Shown: positions 1 to 9,149 of the stretch, piece after piece | How the letters are laid out: the number at the start of each line of letters is the position of its first letter | Numbering within the stretch: the first letter of the stretch is position 1 | From: Candidatus Termititenax persephonae | Lineage (GTDB): Bacteria > Margulisbacteria > Termititenacia > Termititenacales > Termititenacaceae | Direction of reading: 5' to 3' | Assembly: GCA_003864475.1 (NCBI GenBank) | Contig: BGZO01000007.1 | Span: forward strand, 1 to 51,678 | Length of the DNA stretch: 51,678 bases | Made by a program: the position numbers and the translations under genes | The notes under the pieces: generated by a model | Database searches by the model: none | What the model was told of the DNA's origin: nothing | The model's input: only the letters and a program-made list of their open reading frames with translations

Positions 1-82
1 CCCCCGTTTTTGGCGTAGGTACGCTGAGAATCTAGTATTTCCTGTATTTAAACATTCAATAAATTTCTCCTGCGTTACGTAG

Positions 83-153
83 CAATTGGCCTCCCCTTTA
101 CAAGGGGAGGCTGCCGCGTTAGCGGTGGTGGGGTGTCTTGCGATAGCAAGACA
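83..153. repeat. Two intergenic hairpins (CCTCCCCTT-tac-AAGGGGAGG and GTCTTGC-gata-GCAAGAC)
   Basis: Perfect inverted repeats just upstream of the 198 lipoprotein gene. Confidence 0.5.
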
Positions 154-197
154 TTGCGAGGCTTATCTGTTTACAAAAACCACAAAGGAGAAAAAAT

Positions 198-2063
198 ATG
201 AAAAAAATAATTTTAGCGATTTTCACAATAATAATCGCGCTGGCGATATTCGGTTGCGGCAAGGTACAGCAGGCGAGCGGCGGAGGGGGCGGCGGCGGCT
301 CGTCGGGCGGAGATAGAGGCGGAAACACAGCACAGACTTTTTCGATAAAGGGTAATATCGCTGGCAGTGGCAGTATAGGGACTGCTGCTCTTTCCACAAT
401 GGCTGCTAGCGATATGCAAATTACCCTGTTTAATTTCAATACTGGCGAACAGCAGGGTACATACAATTTTGGCGCGAACACGTCATACAGGATAGACGGT
501 TTGCCGCTGGGCACAGTTTTTGTAGTTGTTGTGGAACGGGGCGATACCAGAATGAAAAATCTGGCCTGGGGTACAAATGCTGATAAAGGACAAACCAAAC
601 AAACAGACCTAACGCCAACCTCGACCGCGACAGTCGAAGTTGTTTCTAAAAACGCGGCGGCCAGAGCAATGCTGGCGGCGTTCGGGGCGGACGCGGACAT
701 CGATGAAGCCGTGCAGACCGTGCAGGACAAAGTCAATGATATTTATGACAGCAACCCTAATGACCTGCCGACCACGAATACAACTGTAGACGAGAGCGCT
801 AAACTAGACGCTATCGAGGCCGCGGCGATACATACCTACACTTTGACTGTGGGCATTTCACCGAATATTGCGGTGTCGGACGGTGTTTCGGTCAATAGAA
901 TTCCCAGCGCGAACGCCTACCTGAAAGATACTAGAGTGAAATTAAGCTTGCTTGGTAGTGGCGGTTGGACTGGAAAGTCTCCGGTATGGTCTGGCATTGG
1001 CAGTTCTATTTATGATACTACTGATACGGCTCATATTGTTATGGATAACAATAAATTCGTTACGGCTAATGTTACCAGACAGGGAGTATTAGAAATACCT
1101 GATGTTCTCCTTTTTTCGAATAGCGAGGTGGCTGGATATTTTAGCGTCTTGCCCAATCCGAACAATAAAACTTTTTACTCCTTGACCGACGGCGGCGGCA
1201 AGAACTTTAAGATTTGGCGGTACTTTTATGATGAAGGTCAGATAGTAGAGCTGACCGTACACGGACAGGCTGGAGTAGGATATGATTTGGGCGTTTGGGA
1301 AAATCCACCGCCGGACCACGATTGGCCTGGCGAAGAAGATGAAGAAGATATTTCCTGGAATGAAATCTACGACGGTAATGTAGTTACGCTTACAATGGCT
1401 TATCCCCAAGCGATATTGAACTTTGAGGACTTCCGCGTGCTTGGCGCAATTCCGTCCAGCACGAAAACCCTAGACGGAAATTCGGACGATTGGTCTGGCG
1501 GCTACGCGGTACTATTTGATGACACTGCGCCACTACTAAATAGGGATAGAAATCCCAACGCTGAATACGCGGGACAGCCCGGACTGAAAATCAAGTTGGT
1601 AAAAATAGCCAGAGATACTGATTATTTATACTTTCTCTGGGAACAGGATGCTGGTTTCAGCGCGGAAGTTTCGCATAATTATACAATCGGTATTCGCCCT
1701 TATCCTTATCACGGTATTGGTGAGAGGACTGTAATGTTACAGTTATGGAGATATGATTCCGCGTTAGTCGATAACCCCGATTATCCGTGGCTGTCGGGGG
1801 GTGATAACAACGGCGATGGTTTTCATAGCCAAATTTTTTATTCTGCTTCTGCTGGACACCCCATCGACACTACGGATACTACCGGTATAGTGGCTGGCAA
1901 TTTTTATGAGGCGCGGGTAACTATAAGCGTTGTGAAAGCTGAATTTCCGTCATTTAGCGGTAATGAGTGGACAATAAAGCCGCAGATTTGGAGAATTCTT
2001 TCTCCTAGTGGGAAGTGGCGTGGGGGAGCCGCAGACCTTGTGCGGACGCGGGTAACGTTTTAA
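198..2063 (+). CDS. Lipoprotein, Gly-rich after lipobox Cys
   Basis: ATG preceded by aaaggag; signal peptide MKKIILAIFTIIIALAIFGC then KVQQASGGGGGGGSSGG. Confidence 0.85.
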   Translation: MKKIILAIFTIIIALAIFGCGKVQQASGGGGGGGSSGGDRGGNTAQTFSIKGNIAGSGSIGTAALSTMAASDMQITLFNFNTGEQQGTYNFGANTSYRIDGLPLGTVFVVVVERGDTRMKNLAWGTNADKGQTKQTDLTPTSTATVEVVSKNAAARAMLAAFGADADIDEAVQTVQDKVNDIYDSNPNDLPTTNTTVDESAKLDAIEAAAIHTYTLTVGISPNIAVSDGVSVNRIPSANAYLKDTRVKLSLLGSGGWTGKSPVWSGIGSSIYDTTDTAHIVMDNNKFVTANVTRQGVLEIPDVLLFSNSEVAGYFSVLPNPNNKTFYSLTDGGGKNFKIWRYFYDEGQIVELTVHGQAGVGYDLGVWENPPPDHDWPGEEDEEDISWNEIYDGNVVTLTMAYPQAILNFEDFRVLGAIPSSTKTLDGNSDDWSGGYAVLFDDTAPLLNRDRNPNAEYAGQPGLKIKLVKIARDTDYLYFLWEQDAGFSAEVSHNYTIGIRPYPYHGIGERTVMLQLWRYDSALVDNPDYPWLSGGDNNGDGFHSQIFYSASAGHPIDTTDTTGIVAGNFYEARVTISVVKAEFPSFSGNEWTIKPQIWRILSPSGKWRGGAADLVRTRVTF

Positions 2064-2092
2064 TTAGAGTATATGCTTCGTTAAGCGCAAGC

Positions 2093-2155
2093 AAAAGGGC
2101 GGTTGGTGAGCCTGCGGTCATCGAGCGAAGTCGAGATGCTGCAACCACCGCCCTC
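2093..2155. repeat. Intergenic structured element with outer GGGCGGTTGGT/ACCACCGCCC arms and inner TCGAgcgaagTCGA
   Basis: Inverted repeats read from sequence after the lipoprotein stop. Confidence 0.4.
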
Positions 2156-2262
2156 TGCTTCTAAAATATTGAGAGTGTAAATTACACAGTAGTTAGAAAA
2201 AAACCAGTCCGCTGGCCGTAAATATGCTATAATTATAATAGTATCAACTTGGCGGGGGAGTT

Positions 2263-3513
2263 ATGGCTGAGATAAGCGGCTACAATCCGAATATTAATAA
2301 TAATCCTGCGTCCAGACAGCTGAACAGGCCGGGGGATGTCGCGCAAACTGGCGGCATCAAAGGCTCGCAAAGAGTCCAGAAAGCCCTCGACAATGCCGCC
2401 ATCGAGGATGCCAAACGCCAGCAACAGCAACAACCGTTCCAAACCATTGCCCGGCGCATGACCCCGCGCGATGTCATTAACCAGCTCCTGCAAATGGGCA
2501 TCCGCCCCAGCCAAGAAAACCGTTCGCTGGCCACCAAGATGCTGCTGTCCGGGCTGGAATTGAGCAGTGAAAATTTTGAATCACTGGGGACATTGCTCAG
2601 CGGCCTGCCCAAGACCGCCTCGACCGAACAGGCGGCGATTTTAATGGTAACCAAAGGTTTAAACTCCCGCGCCGGAACGCAAAATTTGGCGGCGTTCTTG
2701 GAGCAAAACCCTGAGCTGAGCAAACAAATGCTGGAAATGTTGCAGGCTTCCGCCACGGCACGCAGCGCTTTGGGGCAGACCAGCGGACTGCTCTCGCCGC
2801 AGCTCAGCAATCAACTGGCGGCGATGCTCTCCGCGCTGGACGGCTATGTGTCCCTACTGCCCAAGGAGTTTAAAGACAAGGTGCAAAAAGGCACCGGAAC
2901 TTTCAGCAACGCGGAAATCCTGACCAACACCCGCGCGGTGCGCGCGCTCATCGACGGCGTGGCACGGCAGGTGCAGGAAGCGACTCCCCACCAAACGTCA
3001 GAAGTTAATAATCTGCTCACCGCGCTGGGGACTTTGAGCAAGTCCGCCCAAAATGTCGCGCAGAACCTCATCGTACAGGCGATACTCTCCCGCCCGGACG
3101 AGCGTGAGGACGCGGCCTTGCAAGAAAAGTTTTCTTATTGGCAGATACCCTACGGTCTCGGCAATCCCGCGCAGACCATCGAACTGCTGCTGGAGCGGGA
3201 CAAAAAAGCCAAGCACCGCAACATCAACCCGCGCCGCACCAAGCTGGTTTTGAAAACCGAGTCCGAGGCTCTGGGCGAGATTTCCGCCGAGGTCGAAGTC
3301 GAGGACGACAATTTGGATTTCCGTTTCAACACCAATGACGAAAACATCCGTAAACTCATCAGCGCCAATGTGGACGAATTGCGCAAAAAGTTGGAAACTT
3401 ACAGTTATAAGACCAAAACCGTCCGCGTGGTTAAGCGCAGCTTGGATGTGAAAAACTTTTTAATCCCGACGCTGGATTTTAACACGCTGACCCGTGTCCA
3501 AACCGAGGTGTAG
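2263..3513 (+). CDS. FliK-like / hook-length-like protein
   Basis: Gln-rich N-terminal half, C-terminal LVLKTESEALGEISAEVEVEDDNLDFRF resembling the FliK C-terminal region; next to an FlhB-C-like gene. Confidence 0.5.
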   Translation: MAEISGYNPNINNNPASRQLNRPGDVAQTGGIKGSQRVQKALDNAAIEDAKRQQQQQPFQTIARRMTPRDVINQLLQMGIRPSQENRSLATKMLLSGLELSSENFESLGTLLSGLPKTASTEQAAILMVTKGLNSRAGTQNLAAFLEQNPELSKQMLEMLQASATARSALGQTSGLLSPQLSNQLAAMLSALDGYVSLLPKEFKDKVQKGTGTFSNAEILTNTRAVRALIDGVARQVQEATPHQTSEVNNLLTALGTLSKSAQNVAQNLIVQAILSRPDEREDAALQEKFSYWQIPYGLGNPAQTIELLLERDKKAKHRNINPRRTKLVLKTESEALGEISAEVEVEDDNLDFRFNTNDENIRKLISANVDELRKKLETYSYKTKTVRVVKRSLDVKNFLIPTLDFNTLTRVQTEV

Positions 3514-3516
3514 AAA

Positions 3517-3915
3517 ATGCCAAGCCGCCGCGAATTAGAAGAAAAAGAGGCCCAGCACCGCCGGAAAATTAAACGCTCCACGCTGGAGCTGGACAGCCAA
3601 GACAAAAGTACGCGTTCCGCCATCGCCATCCGTTACGACGCGGAACAGGATGCCGCTCCGGTTATTTTGGCGGCAGGCCGCGGCGATTTTGCCGAGGATA
3701 TTTTAAAAATCGCTGAGGACCACAAGATTCCGTTCTATGAGGATAAGGGTTTGGCGGACTTGTTGCTCAAACTGGAAGTTAGCACGGAGGTGCCGCAGGA
3801 AATGTACGCCTTGATTGCCGAGGTGCTGGCTTTCATTTTCCGGCTTGACCAAATGGCCGCCAAGAGGGAAAAATTCTACAAACGCGTGAAAGAGCTGGAC
3901 AATGTTGAAAAATAA
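3517..3915 (+). CDS. Stand-alone FlhB C-terminal-domain-like protein (FlhX-like)
   Basis: AIAIRYDAEQDAAPVILAAGRGDFAEDILKIAEDHKIPFYEDKGLADLLLKLEVSTEVPQEMYALIAEVLAFIF matches the cytoplasmic FlhB_C pattern; no membrane domain. Confidence 0.75.
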   Translation: MPSRRELEEKEAQHRRKIKRSTLELDSQDKSTRSAIAIRYDAEQDAAPVILAAGRGDFAEDILKIAEDHKIPFYEDKGLADLLLKLEVSTEVPQEMYALIAEVLAFIFRLDQMAAKREKFYKRVKELDNVEK

Positions 3916-4657
3916 GCTGATTTTATTTTTGGTTTGCGCCTGGGGGCTGTTGTCCGCAGGCAATAAACAGACCACGCAGGCCTTAAACGTTTACGAAAAA
4001 GAGTACGGCGCATTGATGAATAACGTGGTCAATGTCAGCACGCCAGGGTACCGTTCCGCCAAGCTGGCCGTGCGGGAAAAAGACGGCAACCTGGTCGTCG
4101 AAGAATTTGCCACTTCCCTGCAAAACGGGCCGCTGATTTACTCGGGCAATTATCTGCATGTGGGCATTGACGGACCCGGCTTCTTCATGGTGCGCACCCC
4201 CAGCGGAGTGATGTTCACGCGGGACGGACGTTTTACTTTCAACGCCAACAATGAATTGGTTACCTTGTCGGGGCAGTACCCGGTGCAGGGACAGAGCGGC
4301 ACAATCGCCATCCAGCCCGGCAATACTTACTCGACGGAGTTTCAAATCACGGAGACCGGGGCAATTATCCATAACGGACAGCAGGTCAACCGTTTGGCGG
4401 TCGGCGTTATCTCCGGGCAGTCCGAATTAAAGACAGTCAACGGCTCCTTCTTCACTTCCGATGGCGGCGAAGGCTCTTTTATCATCCTGCCCACGCCAAT
4501 GTTGAAACAATATTATTACGAGGGTTCCAACGTCGCGATGAATGAGGAATTGGTCGCCATGCCCGATATTTCCAAAAAATACGATGCCAACGCCAAGGTA
4601 CTGCAGATTATGAAAAAAATCCAAACCACCGGGCGGGAAATGGGCAGCGCCCAATAA
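3902..4657 (+). CDS. FlgF/FlgG-like basal-body rod protein homolog with N-terminal signal-peptide-like segment
   Basis: NNVVNVSTPGYR, GPGFFMVRTPSGVMFTRDGRFTFNANNELVTLSG typical of FlgF/G; N-terminus MLKNKLILFLVCAWGLLSAG. Confidence 0.75.
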   Translation: MLKNKLILFLVCAWGLLSAGNKQTTQALNVYEKEYGALMNNVVNVSTPGYRSAKLAVREKDGNLVVEEFATSLQNGPLIYSGNYLHVGIDGPGFFMVRTPSGVMFTRDGRFTFNANNELVTLSGQYPVQGQSGTIAIQPGNTYSTEFQITETGAIIHNGQQVNRLAVGVISGQSELKTVNGSFFTSDGGEGSFIILPTPMLKQYYYEGSNVAMNEELVAMPDISKKYDANAKVLQIMKKIQTTGREMGSAQ

Positions 4658-4661
4658 ACCC

Positions 4662-5783
4662 ATGCTCAGCAAAAAAAACCTAGAAAATCGGGAAGCCAAA
4701 CTGCTGGCACGTTACGCCGTGCGGAGCAACCAATCCCAAGGGCGGAAATACGCCGAGCCGCCGCCCGCCTACCGCACGGAATTTCAGCGCGACCGCGACC
4801 GCGTAATTCATTGCAAGGCCTTCCGCCGTCTCAAGCACAAGACCCAGGTCTTCGTAACCACCCAGCAAGGCGACCATTACCGCACCCGCTTGACGCATAC
4901 GCTGGAGGTTACCCAAATCTCGCGGGACCTCGCGCGGACACTGGGCTTGAACGAGGACTTGGCGGAAACCATCGCGCTGGCGCACGACCTCGGGCATACA
5001 CCCTTCGGGCATACTGGCGAGAAAGTCTTAAACGAATTACTGCAGGCCCACGGCGGCTTCGAGCATAATCGGCAGAGCCGCAAAATCGTCGAACATCTGG
5101 AAAAAAAATATCCTGACTTTGACGGCCTCAATCTCTCCTATGAAGTGCTTGACGGCTTGATTAAGCACCGCAGTCCCTACGACAATGGCGGCGCAGTCGC
5201 GGACTGCGCCCCGACGCTCGAAGCACAAATCGTCAATCTCGCGGACGAAGCGGCCTACAACAGCCATGACGTGGATGACGCTATCGCCTCAGGACTGCTG
5301 ACCCCGCAAGATTTACAAAAAGTCCGCCTCTGGTCAGAATTAACCGCGCGGCAGAAAAAACTCCGCCCCGGACTTTCCACCCCCGCCTTGGTCAACCTCA
5401 ATATCCGTGCGCTCATCGGCGGCATGATTAACGACATCCTGCAGGAAACCGAGAACCGTCTGCGGCGGCATAAAATCAAAAACCTGCGTGATGTCCATAA
5501 TGCCCCGACTGAACTCGTCGGCTTCAGCCGCGGCTTTGGCAGTCAAATCGCTGAATTGCGGGATTTTCTCTACCGCAAATTTTATCGGCACCCGCAGGTT
5601 GTCAAACGCAACAAGGCCGCCGAGAAAATCATCGCCCAATTGTTCAAACACTTGGTCAAACATCCGGCCAAGGCTCTGGCCTCGTCAACCTTTCTGCACA
5701 GCGAGCCGATAGAAATAGCGGTCGGCGACTTTATCGCGGGCATGACCGACCAGTACGCGCTAAGCATGGCCAAGGGCGGGTAA
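4662..5783 (+). CDS. dgt: dGTPase-like HD protein (deoxyguanosinetriphosphate triphosphohydrolase-like)
   Basis: DRDRVIHCKAFRRLKHKTQVF, RLTHTLEVTQISR, LAHDLGHTPFGHTGE. Confidence 0.9.
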   Translation: MLSKKNLENREAKLLARYAVRSNQSQGRKYAEPPPAYRTEFQRDRDRVIHCKAFRRLKHKTQVFVTTQQGDHYRTRLTHTLEVTQISRDLARTLGLNEDLAETIALAHDLGHTPFGHTGEKVLNELLQAHGGFEHNRQSRKIVEHLEKKYPDFDGLNLSYEVLDGLIKHRSPYDNGGAVADCAPTLEAQIVNLADEAAYNSHDVDDAIASGLLTPQDLQKVRLWSELTARQKKLRPGLSTPALVNLNIRALIGGMINDILQETENRLRRHKIKNLRDVHNAPTELVGFSRGFGSQIAELRDFLYRKFYRHPQVVKRNKAAEKIIAQLFKHLVKHPAKALASSTFLHSEPIEIAVGDFIAGMTDQYALSMAKGG

Positions 5784-5796
5784 CTGTCCCTCCCGC

Positions 5797-6825
5797 CTAA
5801 CTCTGCTCATACTCATCCTGAATCTCGCCGATAATCTCCTCCAGCAAATCCTCAAAAGTCAGGATGCCCACTGTTTTTTTATCACGGTTCTGCACGATAG
5901 CGATATGGATATGCTGAAAACGCATATAGCGCATGACTTGCGCGGATTTTTGGTCAATGTAGACAATATAGGGCGGACGGATTAAATCCTGAAATTCCTC
6001 GATTTTTTTTTGCGCATAAGACGGTGTGGTGTGGATTTTCTGCAACAAGTCTTTGAGATACAGCACGCCGATAATATTTCGGCGACCGCCGCGGCACACC
6101 GGGACGCGCGACGGCAAACGCCCTTGGATTTTTTTGAACAAGACCTCAATCGTGTCCGACGCTTCCACCGCAAGCACATTGTCCAGCGGGGTCATCACCT
6201 CGCCGACAAAAGAATCCCCGAAACGAATCACGTCGCGCAGCATATTTTTCTCTTCTTTTTCAATCACCCCGGTCTCCTGCCCCGCGTCAATAATCGAGAG
6301 CAGCTCCTCTTCCGTGATGAGAATGTTCTTGCCGAGATGCTGGCCGCCCAGCAGCGTAATCACCAGATTGGAAAATTTATTGAGCAGGAGAACCAGCGGC
6401 TTAAAAAGGTGTGTAAAAAAAACGATGAGCCGCCCGGAGAACAGCGCAAAATTGCGAGCCTTGCTCAAGCCAATAGTTTTGGGCGTAACCTCGCCGAAAA
6501 CTAAGACCACAAAAGTTACCACACAGGTCGTGATAATCGTCGTCCAAATCTCATTGTCAATGCCCGCCGCCCGCAACAGCTTCAGGACAATCAACGTGCC
6601 GATAGTGGTCAGCATGATATTGACCAAATTATTACCAAGCAAAATAGTCGCCAGCATGATGCCCGGGTTTTGTTTGAGATAGAGTATGTTTTTATAGCCG
6701 CGCACCTTGCGGCTTTTGAGCAGGCTGAGCTGATGCTTGGACAGCGCGGTCAGCGCGGTCTCGGAGCAGGAAAAAAAAGCCGAGACCAAGAGCAGAACAA
6801 AAACTAAGATGGTTTCCGCAAGCAT
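5797..6825 (-). CDS. CNNM/CorC-type (hemolysin-like) membrane protein with CBS domains
   Basis: FFSCSETALTALSKHQLSLL, VFGEVTPKTIGLSKA, EVMTPLDNVLAVEASDTI, LTFEDLLEEIIGEIQDE. Confidence 0.85.
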   Translation of the reverse strand: MLAETILVFVLLLVSAFFSCSETALTALSKHQLSLLKSRKVRGYKNILYLKQNPGIMLATILLGNNLVNIMLTTIGTLIVLKLLRAAGIDNEIWTTIITTCVVTFVVLVFGEVTPKTIGLSKARNFALFSGRLIVFFTHLFKPLVLLLNKFSNLVITLLGGQHLGKNILITEEELLSIIDAGQETGVIEKEEKNMLRDVIRFGDSFVGEVMTPLDNVLAVEASDTIEVLFKKIQGRLPSRVPVCRGGRRNIIGVLYLKDLLQKIHTTPSYAQKKIEEFQDLIRPPYIVYIDQKSAQVMRYMRFQHIHIAIVQNRDKKTVGILTFEDLLEEIIGEIQDEYEQS

Positions 6826-6828
6826 GGG

Positions 6829-7200
6829 TTAAAAAACTCCTGGAAAAATTTTGGGGACAAAAATAACCAGACCCACCACAACCGCGTTAGCGGAAGCAAA
6901 CAGCACCGCGCCCGCCGCCACATCCTTGGCCAGCCGGGCTTCTGGCCGGGATTCCTTGGTAACCAAATCCACATTGGCTTCTAGCGCCGTGTTAATCAGC
7001 TCGGCAAAAATTACCAGCGTAATGGTCAGAAACAAAATCAACCATTCGTAAGGCATAATTTTCAGGAAAGCCGCGCCGACCAACGCCAAAGCACCAGCCA
7101 CCAAGTGGACACGCATATTGGCTTCGTACTTAACCGCCCGGCCAATCCCCCGCAGCGCATAGACAAAACTTAACACCAATCGGAGGTTATGAAATTTCAT
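6829..7200 (-). CDS. dgkA: Diacylglycerol / undecaprenol kinase
   Basis: ALRGIGRAVKYEANMRVH, ELINTALEANVDLV..AKDVAAGAVL. Confidence 0.9.
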   Translation of the reverse strand: MKFHNLRLVLSFVYALRGIGRAVKYEANMRVHLVAGALALVGAAFLKIMPYEWLILFLTITLVIFAELINTALEANVDLVTKESRPEARLAKDVAAGAVLFASANAVVVGLVIFVPKIFPGVF

Positions 7201-7311
7201 ATTGCATTACATTATATAATAGAATTATCCCTTGATGGAATACCCTCTTCTTTATTCAGGCAGGCGGTCGGCCACTCCACGGCACCCCGTGAGCGGGGTA
7301 ATCTCGCCGTA

Positions 7312-7713
7312 TTATATTCGTCCGGTAACGGTTATCTTATATTTTTGCCGGACATAGGTCAGAAGCCGATTTTCCGCTACGTGCATCCGGGCGGCCGCCC
7401 GCGCCCCGGCATGGTCGTGGCCGCACAGGTGGCAGGCGGCATGAACCAATAGATAGAGCAACTCCGCCGCCAAAGAATTGCCGTAGCGCCGCGCGTTCAC
7501 GGCGGCCAGAGCCGGGCAAATGACAATATCGCCAGTCGCAAAAGACAGGACATCGGTTGGCTTATTTTGTCCGCGGAATTTTTTATTGAGTTCCCTAATC
7601 AACTGTTGGGAACAAAAAGTTACCGAAATATCTTGCAGGCCCGCGCGGCGCAAAATGGCCGTGGCGGCGGCGCGGTTAATCTTAGTTTTTACCGCCGTGT
7701 TGAAATAATACAT
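7312..7713 (-). CDS. ybeY: Endoribonuclease YbeY
   Basis: QQLIRELNKKFRGQNKPTDVLSF and metal-binding HAACHLCGHDH. Confidence 0.85.
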   Translation of the reverse strand: MYYFNTAVKTKINRAAATAILRRAGLQDISVTFCSQQLIRELNKKFRGQNKPTDVLSFATGDIVICPALAAVNARRYGNSLAAELLYLLVHAACHLCGHDHAGARAAARMHVAENRLLTYVRQKYKITVTGRI

Positions 7714-7733
7714 TCGCCCGCTCCGTAAAAAAC

Positions 7734-9149
7734 CTAGCCTTTGCTTTTGTCATTGTAGGCAATCCGGTTGTGAAACATATTGGCAACAGTCTTTTGCAAA
7801 GAAAGCTGTATCGCCGTCAATTCACGGATGGTCAAAGGGCAGTCCGCCAATTGCCCCGCGTCCAGTTTTTCCTTAATCAGCCGCCCGATAAGATTATTGA
7901 CGCGCGAGGGTGTGGGTTTTTCCAAGGTGCGCACGGCGGCCTCACAGGAGTCCGCCAGCATGATAACCGCCGCCTCTTTAGTCTGCGGTTTCGGTCCCGG
8001 ATAACGGAAATCATTCTCATTGACCAAGGTTCTTTCGCTCTCCGCCGCCTGGGCATTGGCTTCCTTGAACGTGTGCAGAAAATAAGTTACCACGCTGTCC
8101 CCGTGGTGCTGGCGAATAATGTCGATAATCAACTGCGGCAGTTTGTATTCCCGACCCAAGGCCGCGCCGTCCCGCGTGTGCGCGATGATAATCTGCGAAG
8201 ACATGTGCGGATTGAGCTGATTGTGCGGATTGTCAAAAGCGTGCTGGTTTTCCACGAAAAAAAGCGGCCGTTTTATCTTACCGATGTCGTGGTAATACGC
8301 GCCCACTCTTGCCAGCAAAGCGTTGGCCTTGATGCTCTCGGCGGCTGCGTCAGCAAGATTGGCGACAATCAGCGAATGATGGTACGTCCCCGGAGCCTCC
8401 ATCGAGAGCCTTCTGAGCAGTGGATTGGCGGGGCTGGCCAGCTCCAGAAGTTTGGTCGGCGTAATGATATAAAAAATATCCTCAATATAGGGCAACAATC
8501 CGATGATAACCACAATGGAACAAACCGCCGAAAGCAACAACGCCCCGGCATTGGCATAAAAAGAAACAAAACTGCTCTGCCCCAGCAGGCAAAACATGAC
8601 AATCGCCGCGATTCCCGCCAGCGCACTGTACACCGCGGAATAAGCCAGCGAATTGCGCTCCGTGCGGACACTGGAAAAATAGACCATAAAGAGGCCTTGG
8701 ATAGTATGAACGGTAAAGTAAAAAAAGTAATTTTCCGAACCCTGCAAAGCCAGCACAAAAGACAGGTAAATGGTCAAATAAATCGCCACCGAGCGGTTGC
8801 CGTAAACGAGCGCGTAAATCGCCGTCGCCGCGCTCAACGGCACAAGCAACGGATTGAGCGGCAGCAAATAATCAGCGGCAAGCAGCACCGAGCAGGAAAT
8901 CAACGCCAGCAAAAGAAAAATCCGTTTGGTAAAAAAAATACTGCGCGCGTGCATAGTCAGAATCTTATTAATAATCAGACCCAGCCCCGCGCCGTTTAAG
9001 ACGAGCAGGGCCAGCGCACGCCGCCAGTCAGACGGCACGACGATAATCAGCGACGACAGGACAAACCACGCCGCGGCAATTGAAAACTCAATCAAGCCAG
9101 TCCGCTTGAGAAATTCCGCCCAGTCTAATTTATTTTTCTTAAAAACCAT
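7734..9149 (-). CDS. 7TM-HD (PgpH-type) phosphohydrolase
   Basis: N-terminal multi-TM; PGTYHHSLIVANLADAAAESI, YYHDIGKIKRPLFFVENQ, IRQHHGDSVV. Confidence 0.85.
   Translation of the reverse strand: MVFKKNKLDWAEFLKRTGLIEFSIAAAWFVLSSLIIVVPSDWRRALALLVLNGAGLGLIINKILTMHARSIFFTKRIFLLLALISCSVLLAADYLLPLNPLLVPLSAATAIYALVYGNRSVAIYLTIYLSFVLALQGSENYFFYFTVHTIQGLFMVYFSSVRTERNSLAYSAVYSALAGIAAIVMFCLLGQSSFVSFYANAGALLLSAVCSIVVIIGLLPYIEDIFYIITPTKLLELASPANPLLRRLSMEAPGTYHHSLIVANLADAAAESIKANALLARVGAYYHDIGKIKRPLFFVENQHAFDNPHNQLNPHMSSQIIIAHTRDGAALGREYKLPQLIIDIIRQHHGDSVVTYFLHTFKEANAQAAESERTLVNENDFRYPGPKPQTKEAAVIMLADSCEAAVRTLEKPTPSRVNNLIGRLIKEKLDAGQLADCPLTIRELTAIQLSLQKTVANMFHNRIAYNDKSKG

Noticed and set aside
7770-8999. 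409-aa plus-strand ORF
   Set aside because: Arg/Gln/His-rich antisense shadow of the 7TM-HD phosphohydrolase gene.
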